The notes: generated by a model not told the origin, from the sequence alone. 64,000 nt of DNA from Myxococcus stipitatus (GCF_037414475.1 NZ_CP147913.1:5206001-5270000), one strand, 5' to 3'. Numbered from the stretch's first letter, positions 19,322 to 29,220 are shown. Numbers and translations: made by a program.

Positions 19322-21046
19322 TCATGCGTCCAGACGTGGACGGCTCCGCGTGGAGTGCGGTGCGGTGGACACGCCGGCCAGCGGGAGTGTGAACGCGAAC
19401 GTGCTGCCCTCTCCCCGCGTGCTGAGCGCGTGGATGTGTCCCCCGTGTGCCTCCACCAGCCCCTTGGCGATGGCGAGCCCCAGCCCCGTGCCCCGGCTGG
19501 TCGCGTCGCGCGCCTGCCAGTACCGGTCGAAGATGTGGGGCAGCGCCTCCGCGGCGATGCCATCCCCGGTGTCCCGCACGTGGATGCACACCAGGCCGTC
19601 GCGCGCGGACGCGGCCACCTCCAGGTCACCGCCGGAGGGCGTGAACTTCACCGCGTTGCCCAGGAGGTTCCCCAACACCTGGAGCACCCGCATCCGGTCG
19701 CACCGCACGCGCACGTCGTCCTCGGGTGGCTGGGTGTAGAGGTGCAGGCCCTTGGCCTCGGCCAGGGGGCGGATGGACTCGGTGGCCTCCGTGAGGAGCG
19801 CCGTCACCGAGTGCTCTCCCAAATCCAACGGAAGCCCACCGGCCTCCAGCCGTCCCCAGTCCAACAGGTCCGAGATGAGGCGCGACATGCGGTCCGTCGC
19901 GTCCTGGATGCGCGTGGCCTGCTTCGCCACCCCTTCGCCGCCGGGCCTCGCGCCAGGGCCTCGCGCCAGCAGCGCCGCGCCCAACTGCACCACGCCCAAC
20001 GGGTTCTTCAAGTCATGCGACACCACGGCCAACAGGTCCTCGCGCGCTCGCGCCGCCCGGCGGGATTCACCGACGAGCCGCGCGTTGTCGATGGCGAGGC
20101 TCGCGCGCAGACAGAGGTCCTCCGCCAACGCCAGGTCCTCGGGCCCGTACCGCCGCCCCGAGCCGGACGACACGAACGTGACGGCGCCCAGGGTGTGGCC
20201 CCGCGCGCGCAGGGGCACAATCATGTACGAGCGCGCTTGCAGCGTGAGCAGCAGGGCCGGGTGCGCGGGCTCCGACGAGGCCGCGCGCAAGAGCGAGTCC
20301 GTCACCGCGGGCACCAGCTCCGGCTCTCCGGTGCGCAGCACGCGCAGCAGTCCCACGGGGGCGTCGTCGTGCAGTTCGATGCGCTCGGGAAGCGCGCCCG
20401 CGCGCTCGCGCTGCGTCGGGTCCAGACACGCCACCGCGACGCGCGACACCCAGGGGCCTTGCTCCAACGCATCCACCAGACACCAGTCCGCCAGGTCCGG
20501 CACCGCCAGATGCGCCAGCAGCGTGTACATGCCGTGAGGGTCCGGGGGATGGGTGAACAGCGTCGTCATCGCTTGATAGAGAAAAGAGCGCCGCCGCTCC
20601 GCCTGTTCGACCTCCGCGCGCGAGGCCTGCTCCAGCTCCAGCGCGCGCGAGTACACCGCTTCGGCCTCCGTGAGCGGCCTCGCCGTCACGAGCACCGCGC
20701 CCTCCGGCAGCGGGGTGAACATCACCGCGTGGCGGCGCAGGCCGGTGTCCACGGGCCAGGGCAGCTCCTCGGTGACGCAGCAGCCGCGCGCCAGCGTCAG
20801 GGCCCGCGCGGCCTCCAGCTTCGCGATGTCCTCGGCGGGGATGCCCAGCTCGCTCCAGAGCAGTCCCGCCAGGGACTCGGGCCCTCGTCCGAAGGCCCGC
20901 GCTCCGGAGGTGCTGCACGTGAGGATGCGGCCCTGGGGGTCCAGGACGTAGGCCGGGTCGGGGAGCGCCTCGAAGGCGGATGCGAAGGGAGGCAAGGTCA
21001 CACGCTCATCCGGTGCGAAGAGAGTGGGCTGTCGGGATATCGACAT
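19322..21046 (-). CDS. PAS-GAF sensor histidine kinase downstream of the che genes
   Basis: A 574-residue cytoplasmic kinase. A PAS-like start (FEALPDPAYVLDPQGRILTC, about 20-130) is followed by a coiled linker, a GAF domain (about 155-320, including SYMIVPLRARGHTLGAVTFV), HisKA with His344 in VVSHDLKNPLG, and a HATPase domain with NLLGNAVKFTPSG, DTGDGI and GTGLGLAIAKGLV. It lies 68 bases after cheB on the same strand, so it may be the last gene of the chemosensory operon and its output. That link is inferred from position only. The start at 21046 has no strong ribosome site. Confidence 0.85.
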   Translation of the reverse strand: MSISRQPTLFAPDERVTLPPFASAFEALPDPAYVLDPQGRILTCSTSGARAFGRGPESLAGLLWSELGIPAEDIAKLEAARALTLARGCCVTEELPWPVDTGLRRHAVMFTPLPEGAVLVTARPLTEAEAVYSRALELEQASRAEVEQAERRRSFLYQAMTTLFTHPPDPHGMYTLLAHLAVPDLADWCLVDALEQGPWVSRVAVACLDPTQRERAGALPERIELHDDAPVGLLRVLRTGEPELVPAVTDSLLRAASSEPAHPALLLTLQARSYMIVPLRARGHTLGAVTFVSSGSGRRYGPEDLALAEDLCLRASLAIDNARLVGESRRAARAREDLLAVVSHDLKNPLGVVQLGAALLARGPGARPGGEGVAKQATRIQDATDRMSRLISDLLDWGRLEAGGLPLDLGEHSVTALLTEATESIRPLAEAKGLHLYTQPPEDDVRVRCDRMRVLQVLGNLLGNAVKFTPSGGDLEVAASARDGLVCIHVRDTGDGIAAEALPHIFDRYWQARDATSRGTGLGLAIAKGLVEAHGGHIHALSTRGEGSTFAFTLPLAGVSTAPHSTRSRPRLDA

Positions 21047-21114
21047 TGCTCGGAGGGGAGGCCATTCCGCGACAGGTGCGCACCGCTCGAGGATTGAGCA
21101 TGTGTCGGCGGGGC

Positions 21115-22182
21115 TCAGGCCGGTTGGGTGCTTGCCCACACGGCGAGCGACAGGCGCGAGGGCATGTCCGCCAGGGAGACGACCTCGTTGGCCAGGCCCG
21201 CGCTCACGACGACGCCGGGCATGCCGAAGACGACGGACGACTCCTCGTCCTGGGCCAGCACGCGGCCTCCGGCGTCACGCAGCTCCCGGATGCCGTCCAA
21301 GCCATCCTGGCCCATGCCGGTGAGGACCACGGCCAGGGCCTCGCGTCCGTGAGAGCGGGCCACGGAGCGGAACAGCCACGTCGCGGAGGGGCGGAAGCCG
21401 TTGACCGGCGCGGCCTTCGAGACCTGGGCCCGTCCATCCAGGATGCCCAGGTGCCGGTCGTCTGGCGCGAGGTAGACGTGGCCGGGCAGCAGCAGCGCTC
21501 CCTCCTCCGCCACGTGGACGGGGAGCGGGCCCGCGGTGGCCAGCCAGGAGGCCAGGCCCTGGCTGAATCCGATGGCGATGTGCTGCACCACGAGCAGGGG
21601 GGCGGGGAAGTCCGAGGGCAACTCGGAGAGGAGCTGGAAGAGGGCGGCGGGTCCTCCGGTGGAGGCGGCCAGGGCGACCACCGCCGCGCGCGCGGACAGG
21701 TCTCGCGGCGAAGGGGGGCGTGTGGGGGCGCTGGAGACGGGGATGCGGTCTGGCCATCGCCGGACGACCTTCACCTCGGCCATGGCCTTGAGGGTGTCGC
21801 GCAGGCGGCGGCTCTCGGCGTCGAAGTCGGGGGACTCCGGGCCGAAGGGTTTCTGGAGGACGGCGAGCGCTCCGGCGCGCAGCGCGGTCATGGAGGTCTG
21901 GATGTCGCGCTCCACCAGTGTCGACACGACGACGATGGGCGTGGGGGCCTCCGTCATGATGCGGCGGGTGGCCTCGAGCCCATCCATGCGCGGCATCTGG
22001 ATGTCCATGGTCACCAGGTGGGGCCGCAGCCGCTGGGTGAGCTCCACGGCCTCCACGCCGTCGCGGGCTTCGCCCACCACGCTGAGGCCTGGGTCGGCGC
22101 GGAGGATCTCCACCAGGAGCCGGCGGGCGGTGGGGGAGTCCTCGGCCACCACGATGCGCAAGGGTTCGGTCCTCGTCGTCAT
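21115..22182 (-). CDS. cheB: CheB receptor methylesterase
   Basis: A 355-residue CheB with the full set of residues. The receiver domain carries Asp60 (VTMDIQMP) and Lys111 (LQKPF); the esterase domain carries the triad Ser174 (AASTGGP), His201 (VVQHI) and Asp293 (TGMGQDG). It removes methyl groups from, or deamidates, chemoreceptor glutamates when phosphorylated by CheA, giving adaptation. Its start overlaps the end of cheA by four bases, so translation is coupled. Confidence 0.95.
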   Translation of the reverse strand: MTTRTEPLRIVVAEDSPTARRLLVEILRADPGLSVVGEARDGVEAVELTQRLRPHLVTMDIQMPRMDGLEATRRIMTEAPTPIVVVSTLVERDIQTSMTALRAGALAVLQKPFGPESPDFDAESRRLRDTLKAMAEVKVVRRWPDRIPVSSAPTRPPSPRDLSARAAVVALAASTGGPAALFQLLSELPSDFPAPLLVVQHIAIGFSQGLASWLATAGPLPVHVAEEGALLLPGHVYLAPDDRHLGILDGRAQVSKAAPVNGFRPSATWLFRSVARSHGREALAVVLTGMGQDGLDGIRELRDAGGRVLAQDEESSVVFGMPGVVVSAGLANEVVSLADMPSRLSLAVWASTQPA

Positions 22183-24470
22183 AGCAGTCGTCTCAGGGCC
22201 TCCAGCAGGCTGGTCGGGTCGAAAGCGCTCTTCACAAGATAGGCACTGGCCCCGGCTTGCAGCCCGCGCGCCTTGTCCTCGGGGCGGCCTCGAGCGGTGA
22301 CGAGCACCACGGGGAGCCGGGCGAAGCGCGGTGAGGCTCGGATGGTCTCGGTGAGCGAGACGCCGTCCATGCGTGGCATCTCCACGTCGAGGACCACGGC
22401 GTCGGCGCCGCTCGCCTGGAGGCGCTCCCAGGCCTCGGCGCCGTCCACGCAGGGCACCACGTCGTAGCCCGCGCCCTCCAGGATGCTCTGCTCCAGGGCG
22501 CGAGTGGTGGGCGAGTCGTCCGCCAGGACGATGCGCCGCCGCTTCCGCTTCGCCGCCGGCGTGGGGAACAGCGCCGAGGAAGGGCGGCCTCCCGCCGCGC
22601 GGACCAGGGACGCGGGGTTGAGGAGCAGGGACAGCCGTCCGTCCGGCAACACCGCCGCCGCGGACACGTGGCGAGCGCGGCGCACGCGAGGACCGAGCGC
22701 CCGGACGAGGGCCTCCTGCTCGGCCAGCACCTCGTCCACGACGAGCGCCGCGCGCGCGGTGCCCGCGGCGAGCACGACGGCGCCGCGACGTTGACGGGTG
22801 GGGCCGGGAGGCAGGCCGAGGACATCGGAGAGCGAGGCGAGAGGCACCAAGGCGTCCTTGGACACCCAGGTGGAGCGGCCTTCGACTTCGCGCACTTCGT
22901 CGGGGGACAGGCGCACGAGCCGCGCGACGCCTTCGCTGGCGAGGGCCAGGATTTGTCCTCCGGCGGACACGAGGAGGACGCGCAGGGTGCTGAGGGTGAG
23001 GGGGACGTCGAGCGTGAAGCGGGTGCCCTGTCCGGGGCGGGTGGAGAGCTCGACGGTGCCTCGGAGGGCTTCGACCTCCGCGCGGACCACGTCGAGGCCG
23101 ACGCCCCGGCCCGCGACTTCCGTCACCCGCGAGGAGGTGGAGAGGCCGGAGTGGAAGGCGAGCCGCGCGGCGTCCTCGTCGTTCTCGGGGACTTCGATGC
23201 CTTGGGCGCGTGCGCGCGCGCGCAGGGCGGGGAGGTCGAGTCCGCGGCCGTCATCCTCCATGGTGACCTCCACGCGGCTGCCGTGGAGGCGGGCGGAGAG
23301 GGTGACAAGGCCTTCGTCGGGCTTGCCGGTGCCGTGGCGCTCCTCGGGGCCTTCGAGTCCGTGGGCGACGGCGTTGCGCACGAGGTGCAGCAGGGGTTCG
23401 CGAAGGGATTGGAGCAGGGAGCGGTCGAGCTCGAGCGCGCCGCCGAGGATGTCGAGGCGGACCTTCTTGCCCTCGGAGCGGGCCACGTCGCGCGCGGCGC
23501 GTTCGAGGCCCGAGCAGCCTTCGAGGAAGGGGAGGGTGCGGGCGCGGCGGACCTCGTCGTCCATGCCGGTGGCGACGCCGTCGAGGGTGCGGCGGTCGGC
23601 GGAGAGGTCTCGAGTCACTCGCGCGAGCTCGGTCTCCGCGCGTCGGAGCGCGGCTTCGCCTTCGGTGCCCTGGACGGCTTCACGGACACGCGCCAGTTCC
23701 TCGCGGATGGTCTCCAGGGCGTCGGTCCGTCCTTCGAGCCGGAGCGCGGCGACGCGCAGTTCGCCGCTGCGCGCGAGAAGGGCATCGAGCTTCTGCGCGG
23801 AGACACGAACGGGCAGCGTCGTCTCCAGCGTGGAGCCGCTGGGGACAGGCTCTGTCGGGCGCGTGGGCTGCGGGGCCCCTGGGGCGTGAGTCGTCGTGGG
23901 CTGCGACGTGGGTGATGACTCAGCGGGAAGCGTCTGTGCGTCGCGCGTGGAAGGCGGAGCGCGAGCCTGTGAGGGCTCCTCCGCGCCCGCCGTCTGCGCG
24001 CCTTCCGAGGGGGACGGCTCTGTCCCCCGCGAGGGAGTCTGTCCCTCGGGTGCTGGAGGCTGCCCGAGTGCCGCATCCGCGGCGCGTTGCAGCTCCGGGA
24101 GCAGGTTCTCCAGCGGAGCGCCGGTCAGTTCCTCTTTCGCCGCGAGCCTCCGCCCCGCGTCGTCCAGCGCATCCACCGTGGTGAAGCACAGCTCGAACAG
24201 CTCCGGTGTTCCTCCGCGTCCATCGCGCAGCGGCTCCAGCACCTCCTCCAGCCGATGACACGCTGTCTCCACCAGCAACGCGCTGGCCGCGCGCGCCGCG
24301 CCCTTCACGCTGTGCAATGTGCGCAACAGCGCCGCCACCAGCTCACCGGAGCGCGCGGGCACCTGCTCCCGCTCCAACGCGAGCAGGTCGCGGTTGAGCG
24401 ACGCCACGTGCCCTTCCAGTTCCTCGAGGAACGTGGCGAGCAGCGCCTGGGCAAGCCTGTCGCGGTCCAT
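22179..24470 (-). CDS. cheA: Hybrid CheA histidine kinase with C-terminal receiver
   Basis: A 763-residue CheA. The Hpt (P1) domain has phospho-acceptor His53 (TLHSVKGAARA). A long Pro/Ser/Thr-rich linker (about 135-215) replaces a recognisable P2 domain. Next come the dimerisation helices, the ATPase domain (LVRNAVAHGLEGPEER and EDDGRGLD), a CheW-like P5 domain and, from about 640, a receiver domain with VLADDSPTTR, VVLDVEMPRMDG and YLVKSAF. A fused receiver and absent P2 resemble FrzE and WspE. The start overlaps the mcp stop. The kinase should phosphorylate its own receiver, CheB, or an unlinked regulator. Confidence 0.93.
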   Translation of the reverse strand: MDRDRLAQALLATFLEELEGHVASLNRDLLALEREQVPARSGELVAALLRTLHSVKGAARAASALLVETACHRLEEVLEPLRDGRGGTPELFELCFTTVDALDDAGRRLAAKEELTGAPLENLLPELQRAADAALGQPPAPEGQTPSRGTEPSPSEGAQTAGAEEPSQARAPPSTRDAQTLPAESSPTSQPTTTHAPGAPQPTRPTEPVPSGSTLETTLPVRVSAQKLDALLARSGELRVAALRLEGRTDALETIREELARVREAVQGTEGEAALRRAETELARVTRDLSADRRTLDGVATGMDDEVRRARTLPFLEGCSGLERAARDVARSEGKKVRLDILGGALELDRSLLQSLREPLLHLVRNAVAHGLEGPEERHGTGKPDEGLVTLSARLHGSRVEVTMEDDGRGLDLPALRARARAQGIEVPENDEDAARLAFHSGLSTSSRVTEVAGRGVGLDVVRAEVEALRGTVELSTRPGQGTRFTLDVPLTLSTLRVLLVSAGGQILALASEGVARLVRLSPDEVREVEGRSTWVSKDALVPLASLSDVLGLPPGPTRQRRGAVVLAAGTARAALVVDEVLAEQEALVRALGPRVRRARHVSAAAVLPDGRLSLLLNPASLVRAAGGRPSSALFPTPAAKRKRRRIVLADDSPTTRALEQSILEGAGYDVVPCVDGAEAWERLQASGADAVVLDVEMPRMDGVSLTETIRASPRFARLPVVLVTARGRPEDKARGLQAGASAYLVKSAFDPTSLLEALRRLL

Positions 24471-26113
24471 CAGCGCCCGTACTCTTCCAACAGGGTCTTG
24501 AGCTTCTGTCCCATGCCGTTGATGTCCTGCATCGCGCGCTCTGTCTGCCGCGAGGACATCAACCCCTGCTGTGTCGCTTGATTCACGTCATGCATCGCCT
24601 GGCGTATCTGCGCGATGCCCGTGGCCTGCTGGTTGGCGGACGCGGCGATCTGCGCGGCCGTGAGGGAGGCCTGCGCCAGCAGGTCGCTCAGCGCCTGGAT
24701 GGTGGTGCCTGCCTCGGACACGATGCGCGTGGTCGAGGCCACGCTCTTGGTGCCCTCTTCGGTCGTCATCACCGCGCCATGGGTGGCCTTCTGTATCTGC
24801 CCCAGAATCTGCCGCACCTGTCCCGTGGCCTTCTTGGACTGGTCCGCCAGCGCCTTCACCTCCGTGGCGACCACCGCGAAGCCCCGGCCGTTCTCCCCCG
24901 CGCGGCTCGCCTCGATGGACGCGTTGAGCGCGAGCATGTGCGTCTGCTCGGAGATGTCATTGACGGTGGTGATGATATCGCCGATGGCCTGGGCCTGTTC
25001 GGCCAACGCGAGGATGCGCGAGGCGATGGACTCCACCTGTTCGCGCAGCACGCTCATCGAGGTGACGGCCTCCTCCACCGAGCGGCGTCCCGCGCGGCCC
25101 ACCTCCTCCGCGTGCCGCGCGGAGTTGCTGACATCGCGTGCACGCCCGGCGGCCTCCTCGGAGGTCTTGGTGATCTCCTCGATGGTGCTCACCGTCTCCG
25201 TCACCGCGCTGCCCTGCTCCTGCGCGCCGGCCACCTGCTCCGTGGTGCTGGCCAGAATCTCCGCGCTGGTGCTCGCGAGCTGATTGACGAACTCGGCCAC
25301 GGTGCGCAGCGTGTGCTCGCGCTGCTCGGACTGCTTGGCGATGTGAATCTCCGACTGTTGACGGCGCTCCGCCATCTCGTTGAAGGCGCGGGCGAGCTCC
25401 GTCATCTCGTCGCGCCCCTTCAGGTTGATGCGGTGGTTGAGGTGGCCCAGGCCGAGCTGCTCCGCGCCCATCATGAGCTGGCGCAGCGGGACGGTGATGC
25501 TGCGAGTCACCAGATAGCTGCCCAGGCCGACGATGAGCACACCCAGCACGGTGCAGACGGCGAGCACCCATCGCATCTGCTGTGCGGCGGCGCGCGCCTC
25601 ATTGGCGTGTTCGGTCCACCGCTCCTGCTCGTCGGCGAGCATCTCGTTGATGACGTCGCGAATCTGGTCCATGAGCTGCCTGCCCCGGTTGCTCCGGATG
25701 ACGGGCAGGGCGGCCTCGAGTCCCTCTTGTCGGCGCAGGCGGATGCCCTCTTCGAGCAGCGCCAGCCGGCTCACGACGAGCGGCTCCAGACGGACCATGC
25801 GGTTGCGTTGCTCGGGGTAGGGCGCCAGGGCGTCGCGCAGGAGGCTCTGGTCCTGCTGGAGCGCGGAGATGGCCTGCTGATAGGGCTCCAGGTAGGGGTC
25901 CTCGCCCGTGAGGAGGAAGCCTCGCTGACCTGTCTCGGCGTCGATGAGCAGCGCGCGGAGTTCACGGACCAGGCGGAAGTTCTCGTGGGCCTTGAGCAAT
26001 CCCTCGGTGGTATCCGTGAGCTGACGTGCGCCCTGGAAGGCGACGGTCGCCAGGGCGAGGAGCACGAGCAGGGAGAGTCCGAAGCCGACCGCGATGCGGT
26101 TGCCGATGTTCAT
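24470..26113 (-). CDS. mcp: Methyl-accepting chemotaxis protein with CHASE3-like sensor
   Basis: A 547-residue transmembrane receptor. The N-terminal helix ([20 protein letters not shown]) and a second membrane segment near residue 190 bracket a helical periplasmic domain with the CHASE3 hallmark [26 protein letters not shown] domain follows ([12 protein letters not shown]), then the cytoplasmic signalling helices with the hairpin tip [26 protein letters not shown]3 receptors are frequent in Wsp-like surface-sensing systems; the ligand here is unknown. The gene overlaps cheW upstream by four bases and cheA downstream by one. Confidence 0.93.
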   Translation of the reverse strand: MNIGNRIAVGFGLSLLVLLALATVAFQGARQLTDTTEGLLKAHENFRLVRELRALLIDAETGQRGFLLTGEDPYLEPYQQAISALQQDQSLLRDALAPYPEQRNRMVRLEPLVVSRLALLEEGIRLRRQEGLEAALPVIRSNRGRQLMDQIRDVINEMLADEQERWTEHANEARAAAQQMRWVLAVCTVLGVLIVGLGSYLVTRSITVPLRQLMMGAEQLGLGHLNHRINLKGRDEMTELARAFNEMAERRQQSEIHIAKQSEQREHTLRTVAEFVNQLASTSAEILASTTEQVAGAQEQGSAVTETVSTIEEITKTSEEAAGRARDVSNSARHAEEVGRAGRRSVEEAVTSMSVLREQVESIASRILALAEQAQAIGDIITTVNDISEQTHMLALNASIEASRAGENGRGFAVVATEVKALADQSKKATGQVRQILGQIQKATHGAVMTTEEGTKSVASTTRIVSEAGTTIQALSDLLAQASLTAAQIAASANQQATGIAQIRQAMHDVNQATQQGLMSSRQTERAMQDINGMGQKLKTLLEEYGR

Positions 26114-26721
26114 GGGACGCCCTCGTCGGACAGGTCGAACACGAGGCGACTGTCACCCAGCAGGGCCTCTCCCTCCAGCAGGAGATTTCCCTCTCTGTCG
26201 GCGGCGAACACCAGCGAGCCCGCGTCGTCCGCCAGGGCCACGGGGGCCGGCAACAGTTCCTGGCTCGACACCTGGGTGACCTCTTGGACCTCTTCGGTGC
26301 GTATGCCCAGCTCGGCGCGTCCCGTGCCCAGGACGAGCAGGGGGCCCTTGCTGTCCACGGGTTCGCGGCCGAAGAGCGGCGCCAGCTCCACCACCGGGAG
26401 GACTTCTCCGTGCAGGAGGGTGAGGCCGCGCAGCACCGGAGGCGCACCGGGTAGCGGCACCACGTCTGTCGACCGGACGACTTCCAGCACGAAGCGGGAC
26501 TCGAGCGCGTAGAGTTGCCCGCTCGCGCGGAAGCGAATCATCTCGCGAAGGGTGCCAGGGGCGACCTCGGGGGCTGGAGGACGGCTGAGGACGCGGGCCC
26601 GGGCGTCGAGCAGCGCGGCCTGCTGCTCGGGATTGAGCGTGCCTTGTGTCTCACGAGCCGCGTCGAGCTCGGTCATGCGCGTGCGGACCGCCTCCCAGTC
26701 GATGCCACGGGAGCCCGCCAT
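26110..26721 (-). CDS. cheW: CheW-like coupling protein with N-terminal extension
   Basis: A 203-residue coupling protein. The first 60 residues are a charged helical extension ([10 protein letters not shown] through [11 protein letters not shown]), which also occurs in WspD-like CheW proteins. The remainder is a CheW fold, with [30 protein letters not shown] and [11 protein letters not shown]. It bridges receptor and CheA. The ATG at 26721 shares a base with the TGA of cheR; a GTG directly before it is an alternative. It differs clearly from the other CheW in this operon, so the two probably have separate partners. Confidence 0.88.
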   Translation of the reverse strand: MAGSRGIDWEAVRTRMTELDAARETQGTLNPEQQAALLDARARVLSRPPAPEVAPGTLREMIRFRASGQLYALESRFVLEVVRSTDVVPLPGAPPVLRGLTLLHGEVLPVVELAPLFGREPVDSKGPLLVLGTGRAELGIRTEEVQEVTQVSSQELLPAPVALADDAGSLVFAADREGNLLLEGEALLGDSRLVFDLSDEGVP

Positions 26722-28274
26722 CACGGCGCCTTGCCTTCAATCATCGTGAGCTCCAGGCGGATGCGCTCGTCGCGCGCCGCGCGTCCCAGGTCGCTGGCGT
26801 GTTCTCCCTCCGCGAGCGGCAGGACGGAGTCGGGGGGAAGGGCCGCGCAGAGGACCTCTGCCTCGCGCAGGGCCTTGAGCGCGCCAGGCGTGTCTCCGAG
26901 CTGATTCAGCACACGCCCCAGGACCAGCCACGCCACGGCGAGGGTCGGCTCCAGATACAGCGCCTGTCGCACGGAGCGCTCCGCATCGGGGAGCCGCCCC
27001 TGGCCCAGCAGGAGCAAGGCCTCGAGGTAGCGCAGTCCAGGAACCAGCGGATGGCGCGATGCCGCTTCCGCGCTGGCGTAGATGGCCGCCTGAGCATCCA
27101 GGTTCGCGATGGCGCGCACCCCGGAAGCAGCGGTCTCCGCGTCCGCGTCCAGCGCCCCCATCCGGGTCGCGGCCTCGTGCCAGTCACCGCGCTCCAGTGC
27201 CGCTCGCGCCGCGCCAAGCTCGGCCGCGCTTGGACGCCGAGCCACCGCGCCGGTCGCTTTCGGCGGCGTCGTCTCCGGCATACGACCAGGCACCGCACGC
27301 GGTGGAGGAACCCCCGGACTCGTGCCGGCCCGAGCGCTCGTGGGCGCGACGCTCGGCGCCGCCACCATGGGCATGCGTGGTGCCGGCGGTGGGGGCGGTC
27401 CCTCATGCTCGCCGAGGGACAAGACATCGGGGACGGCCACAGTGGTGCCGGGCGGAAGGCGGCGATAGAGCACTCCCCACTCGGTGAGGATGGGCTCCAG
27501 CGGCGCGAGCCCCCCGAGCGGTGGGTCCGAGGGTCCCGTGAAGAGAAACCCTCCTTCACTCAGCGACGCATGAAGGCGCCGGGCCACGCCCTCGATGGTG
27601 AAGTTGTTGAAGTAGATGAGCACGTTGCGACAGAAGACGACGTCCAGCCTCCAGATTCCGGAGTCGGGCGAAGGCCACGTGTCGAGCGCGAGGTTCAGAT
27701 AGCTGAAGCGCACGTGCTGCTTCACCTCGGGCGACAGGACGTACTGGCGGCCCTCGGGGCGGAGGTACGCGCGCATGCGTTCGGCCCAGGGGCCCCGCAA
27801 AGACCACTCGCCGTAGTGGGCGCGGCGGGCCCGGGCGAGCGCCGTGCGCGACACGTCGGTGGCGAACACCGTCATGTGGTTGCCCCAGCCCTCGTTCATC
27901 AACAGGGCCGCCATCGAGTAGGCCTCCTCGCCAGAGGAACACCCCGCGCTCCACAGCCGCGCGTTGTAGTTCGCGCCTTGCTTCTCGCGCAGGGCGGGGA
28001 GGATGACGCGGCGCAGGTACTCGAAGTGCTCGGGCGTCCGGAAGAAGTACGTCTCGCCGATGGTGAGCTCGGTCAGGAGGTCATCCATCGCCGCCGGGTC
28101 GGAGTCGATGTGCATCCGATACGCGTCGAAGTCGGTGATGCCAGCGCGAGCCATGGCGCGCGTGATGCCTTCCTCCGCGGAGGCGGGGCAGCTGGGCGGC
28201 GCCAATCCCGCGCGCTCCTCGACGAGCGCGAGGATGGAAGGGAAGCCCTCGTGGCTCCACGGCCCGGTCCTCAC
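26721..28274 (-). CDS. cheR: CheR methyltransferase fused to TPR repeats
   Basis: A 517-residue receptor methyltransferase. The N-terminal helical part contains LTIGETYFFRTPEHFEYL. The SAM-binding domain shows LWSAGCSSGEEAYSMA, FATDVSRTALARA and DVVFCRNVLIYF, all CheR signatures. A Pro/Ala/Thr-rich linker (about 285-345) leads to a C-terminal TPR-like region (about 350-510) with repeated Ala/Leu helices. FrzF and WspC are also CheR-TPR fusions. It methylates glutamates of the MCP using S-adenosylmethionine. The start overlaps the first cheW by four bases. Confidence 0.93.
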   Translation of the reverse strand: MRTGPWSHEGFPSILALVEERAGLAPPSCPASAEEGITRAMARAGITDFDAYRMHIDSDPAAMDDLLTELTIGETYFFRTPEHFEYLRRVILPALREKQGANYNARLWSAGCSSGEEAYSMAALLMNEGWGNHMTVFATDVSRTALARARRAHYGEWSLRGPWAERMRAYLRPEGRQYVLSPEVKQHVRFSYLNLALDTWPSPDSGIWRLDVVFCRNVLIYFNNFTIEGVARRLHASLSEGGFLFTGPSDPPLGGLAPLEPILTEWGVLYRRLPPGTTVAVPDVLSLGEHEGPPPPPAPRMPMVAAPSVAPTSARAGTSPGVPPPRAVPGRMPETTPPKATGAVARRPSAAELGAARAALERGDWHEAATRMGALDADAETAASGVRAIANLDAQAAIYASAEAASRHPLVPGLRYLEALLLLGQGRLPDAERSVRQALYLEPTLAVAWLVLGRVLNQLGDTPGALKALREAEVLCAALPPDSVLPLAEGEHASDLGRAARDERIRLELTMIEGKAP

Positions 28275-28744
28275 GGCTGCTCCGGTGAAGCGGTGAGCGC
28301 CGCATCCAGCTCCAGCGCCTCGGCCTCGGAGAGGAACTCGCGCAGGTCATGGACCAACACCAGCCCGTCCTCCAGCTTGGCGGCGCCGGCCACATAGCCC
28401 ACGCCGGGAAGCTCGCGGGGGGACGTGTCCCATTCGCCGGGGGCGAGCACATGCATGCCCTCGGCGCGGTCCACGCGCAGGGCGACCCGCCGGGGGCCGG
28501 CCTGGGCGACGATGAAGTGGTCGGAGGGGGACAGCGGGCGCGGCGGGTGGCGGAAGCGACGGCGCAAGTCCAGCACGGGCAACAGCCGTCCATGCAGGTT
28601 GAACAGCCCTTCAATGATGACCGGCGCGCGAGGCAGCGGCGTCAGTCGCGCGGCGCGATGCAGTTCCCACACGTCCTCCGTGGGGAGGCCGTAGCGCTGG
28701 CCTTCCAGGGTGAAGAGCAGCACCTCTCGAGGAGCGGACCCCAT
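28271..28744 (-). CDS. cheW: CheW coupling protein, first gene of the chemosensory operon
   Basis: A CheW of 157 residues: VLLFTLEGQRYGLPTEDVWEL, IIEGLFNLHGRLLPVLDLRRRF and VALRVDRAEGMHVL follow the two SH3-like lobes of the family. The start is placed at the ATG at 28744, which gives a normal-length CheW; the frame is open to 28813. No strong ribosome site is visible, so the start is tentative. As the first gene it sets the operon promoter in the 28745-28820 region. A degraded TetR-like sequence lies immediately upstream. Confidence 0.88.
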   Translation of the reverse strand: MGSAPREVLLFTLEGQRYGLPTEDVWELHRAARLTPLPRAPVIIEGLFNLHGRLLPVLDLRRRFRHPPRPLSPSDHFIVAQAGPRRVALRVDRAEGMHVLAPGEWDTSPRELPGVGYVAGAAKLEDGLVLVHDLREFLSEAEALELDAALTASPEQP

Positions 28745-28820
28745 GTGTGAAGGGCCCACATGCTGGCATGTGCCTGTCGAGCTTCGCTCGTGTGCGGCGC
28801 GCCGTCTGTCCACCAGTCTT

Positions 28821-29118
28821 CAATGACGCGCACGGGGCCGGGCGCGCGGGCGGAACAAATAGCCAAGCACCAGACGCGTGGACTCCTCGTCCAGCGGCGC
28901 GGCGTCGATGAAGTCCGGCGCCTCGATGACCGCCGATGTGTGAGGGATTCGACGATGGTCTCGACAACGAACGCGGCCACCTTCGTGTCGGGGACGACGA
29001 GCCGGTCTTGGTATGCGCGCAGGAAGCGCTCGAGCCGCGCCGCAATCTCACGGCGGGTCTCCATCACCTTGGCCAGCCGGCCGATGCGCGGAACCTGTTC
29101 CAGGAGGACTACATCCGG
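28821..29118 (-). pseudogene. Remnant of a TetR-family regulator (C-terminal domain only)
   Basis: In one frame the sequence reads LEQVPRIGRLAKVMETRR, then FVVETIVESLTH. After a one-base shift near 28936-28946 it continues TSAVIEAPDFIDAAPLDEE and LGYLFRPRARPRARH to a TGA at 28821. This is the pattern of a TetR/AcrR C-terminal ligand-binding domain. The N-terminal helix-turn-helix is absent upstream of about 29118, so even with the shift repaired the gene is incomplete. It looks like a deletion remnant. Confidence 0.6.
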
Positions 29119-29193
29119 CGGATGGTCGGGGGCCTGGGCCTCTGGGAGCAGACATCCACCTGAAGAAGAAGGTGTCCTGATGCGGGCCAGATG

Positions 29194-29220
29194 AAACACG
29201 GTGTCGTTTGTTTCGTGTTT
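29194..29220. promoter_or_regulatory. Inverted repeat upstream of the M11-like protease
   Basis: AAACACG and CGTGTTT form 7-base arms around a 13-base spacer in an AT-richer patch, about 100 bases before the protease start. It could be an operator. The nearby TetR remnant suggests a former regulator, but that is speculation. Confidence 0.4.

Noticed and set aside
17860..19392. Gln/His/Arg-rich open frame opposite the NhaP-type antiporter
   Set aside because: Composition is that of the reverse complement of a membrane protein gene; no ribosome site or domain.
24578..26512. Long plus-strand open frame opposite the mcp and cheW genes
   Set aside because: The minus-strand genes have clear MCP, HAMP and CheW motifs and coupled starts; the plus frame has none.
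28936..29163. Plus-strand frame ending in a protein-like RRMVGGLGLWEQTST
   Set aside because: The end looks plausible, but the first two thirds are antisense to the TetR remnant and there is no ribosome site.
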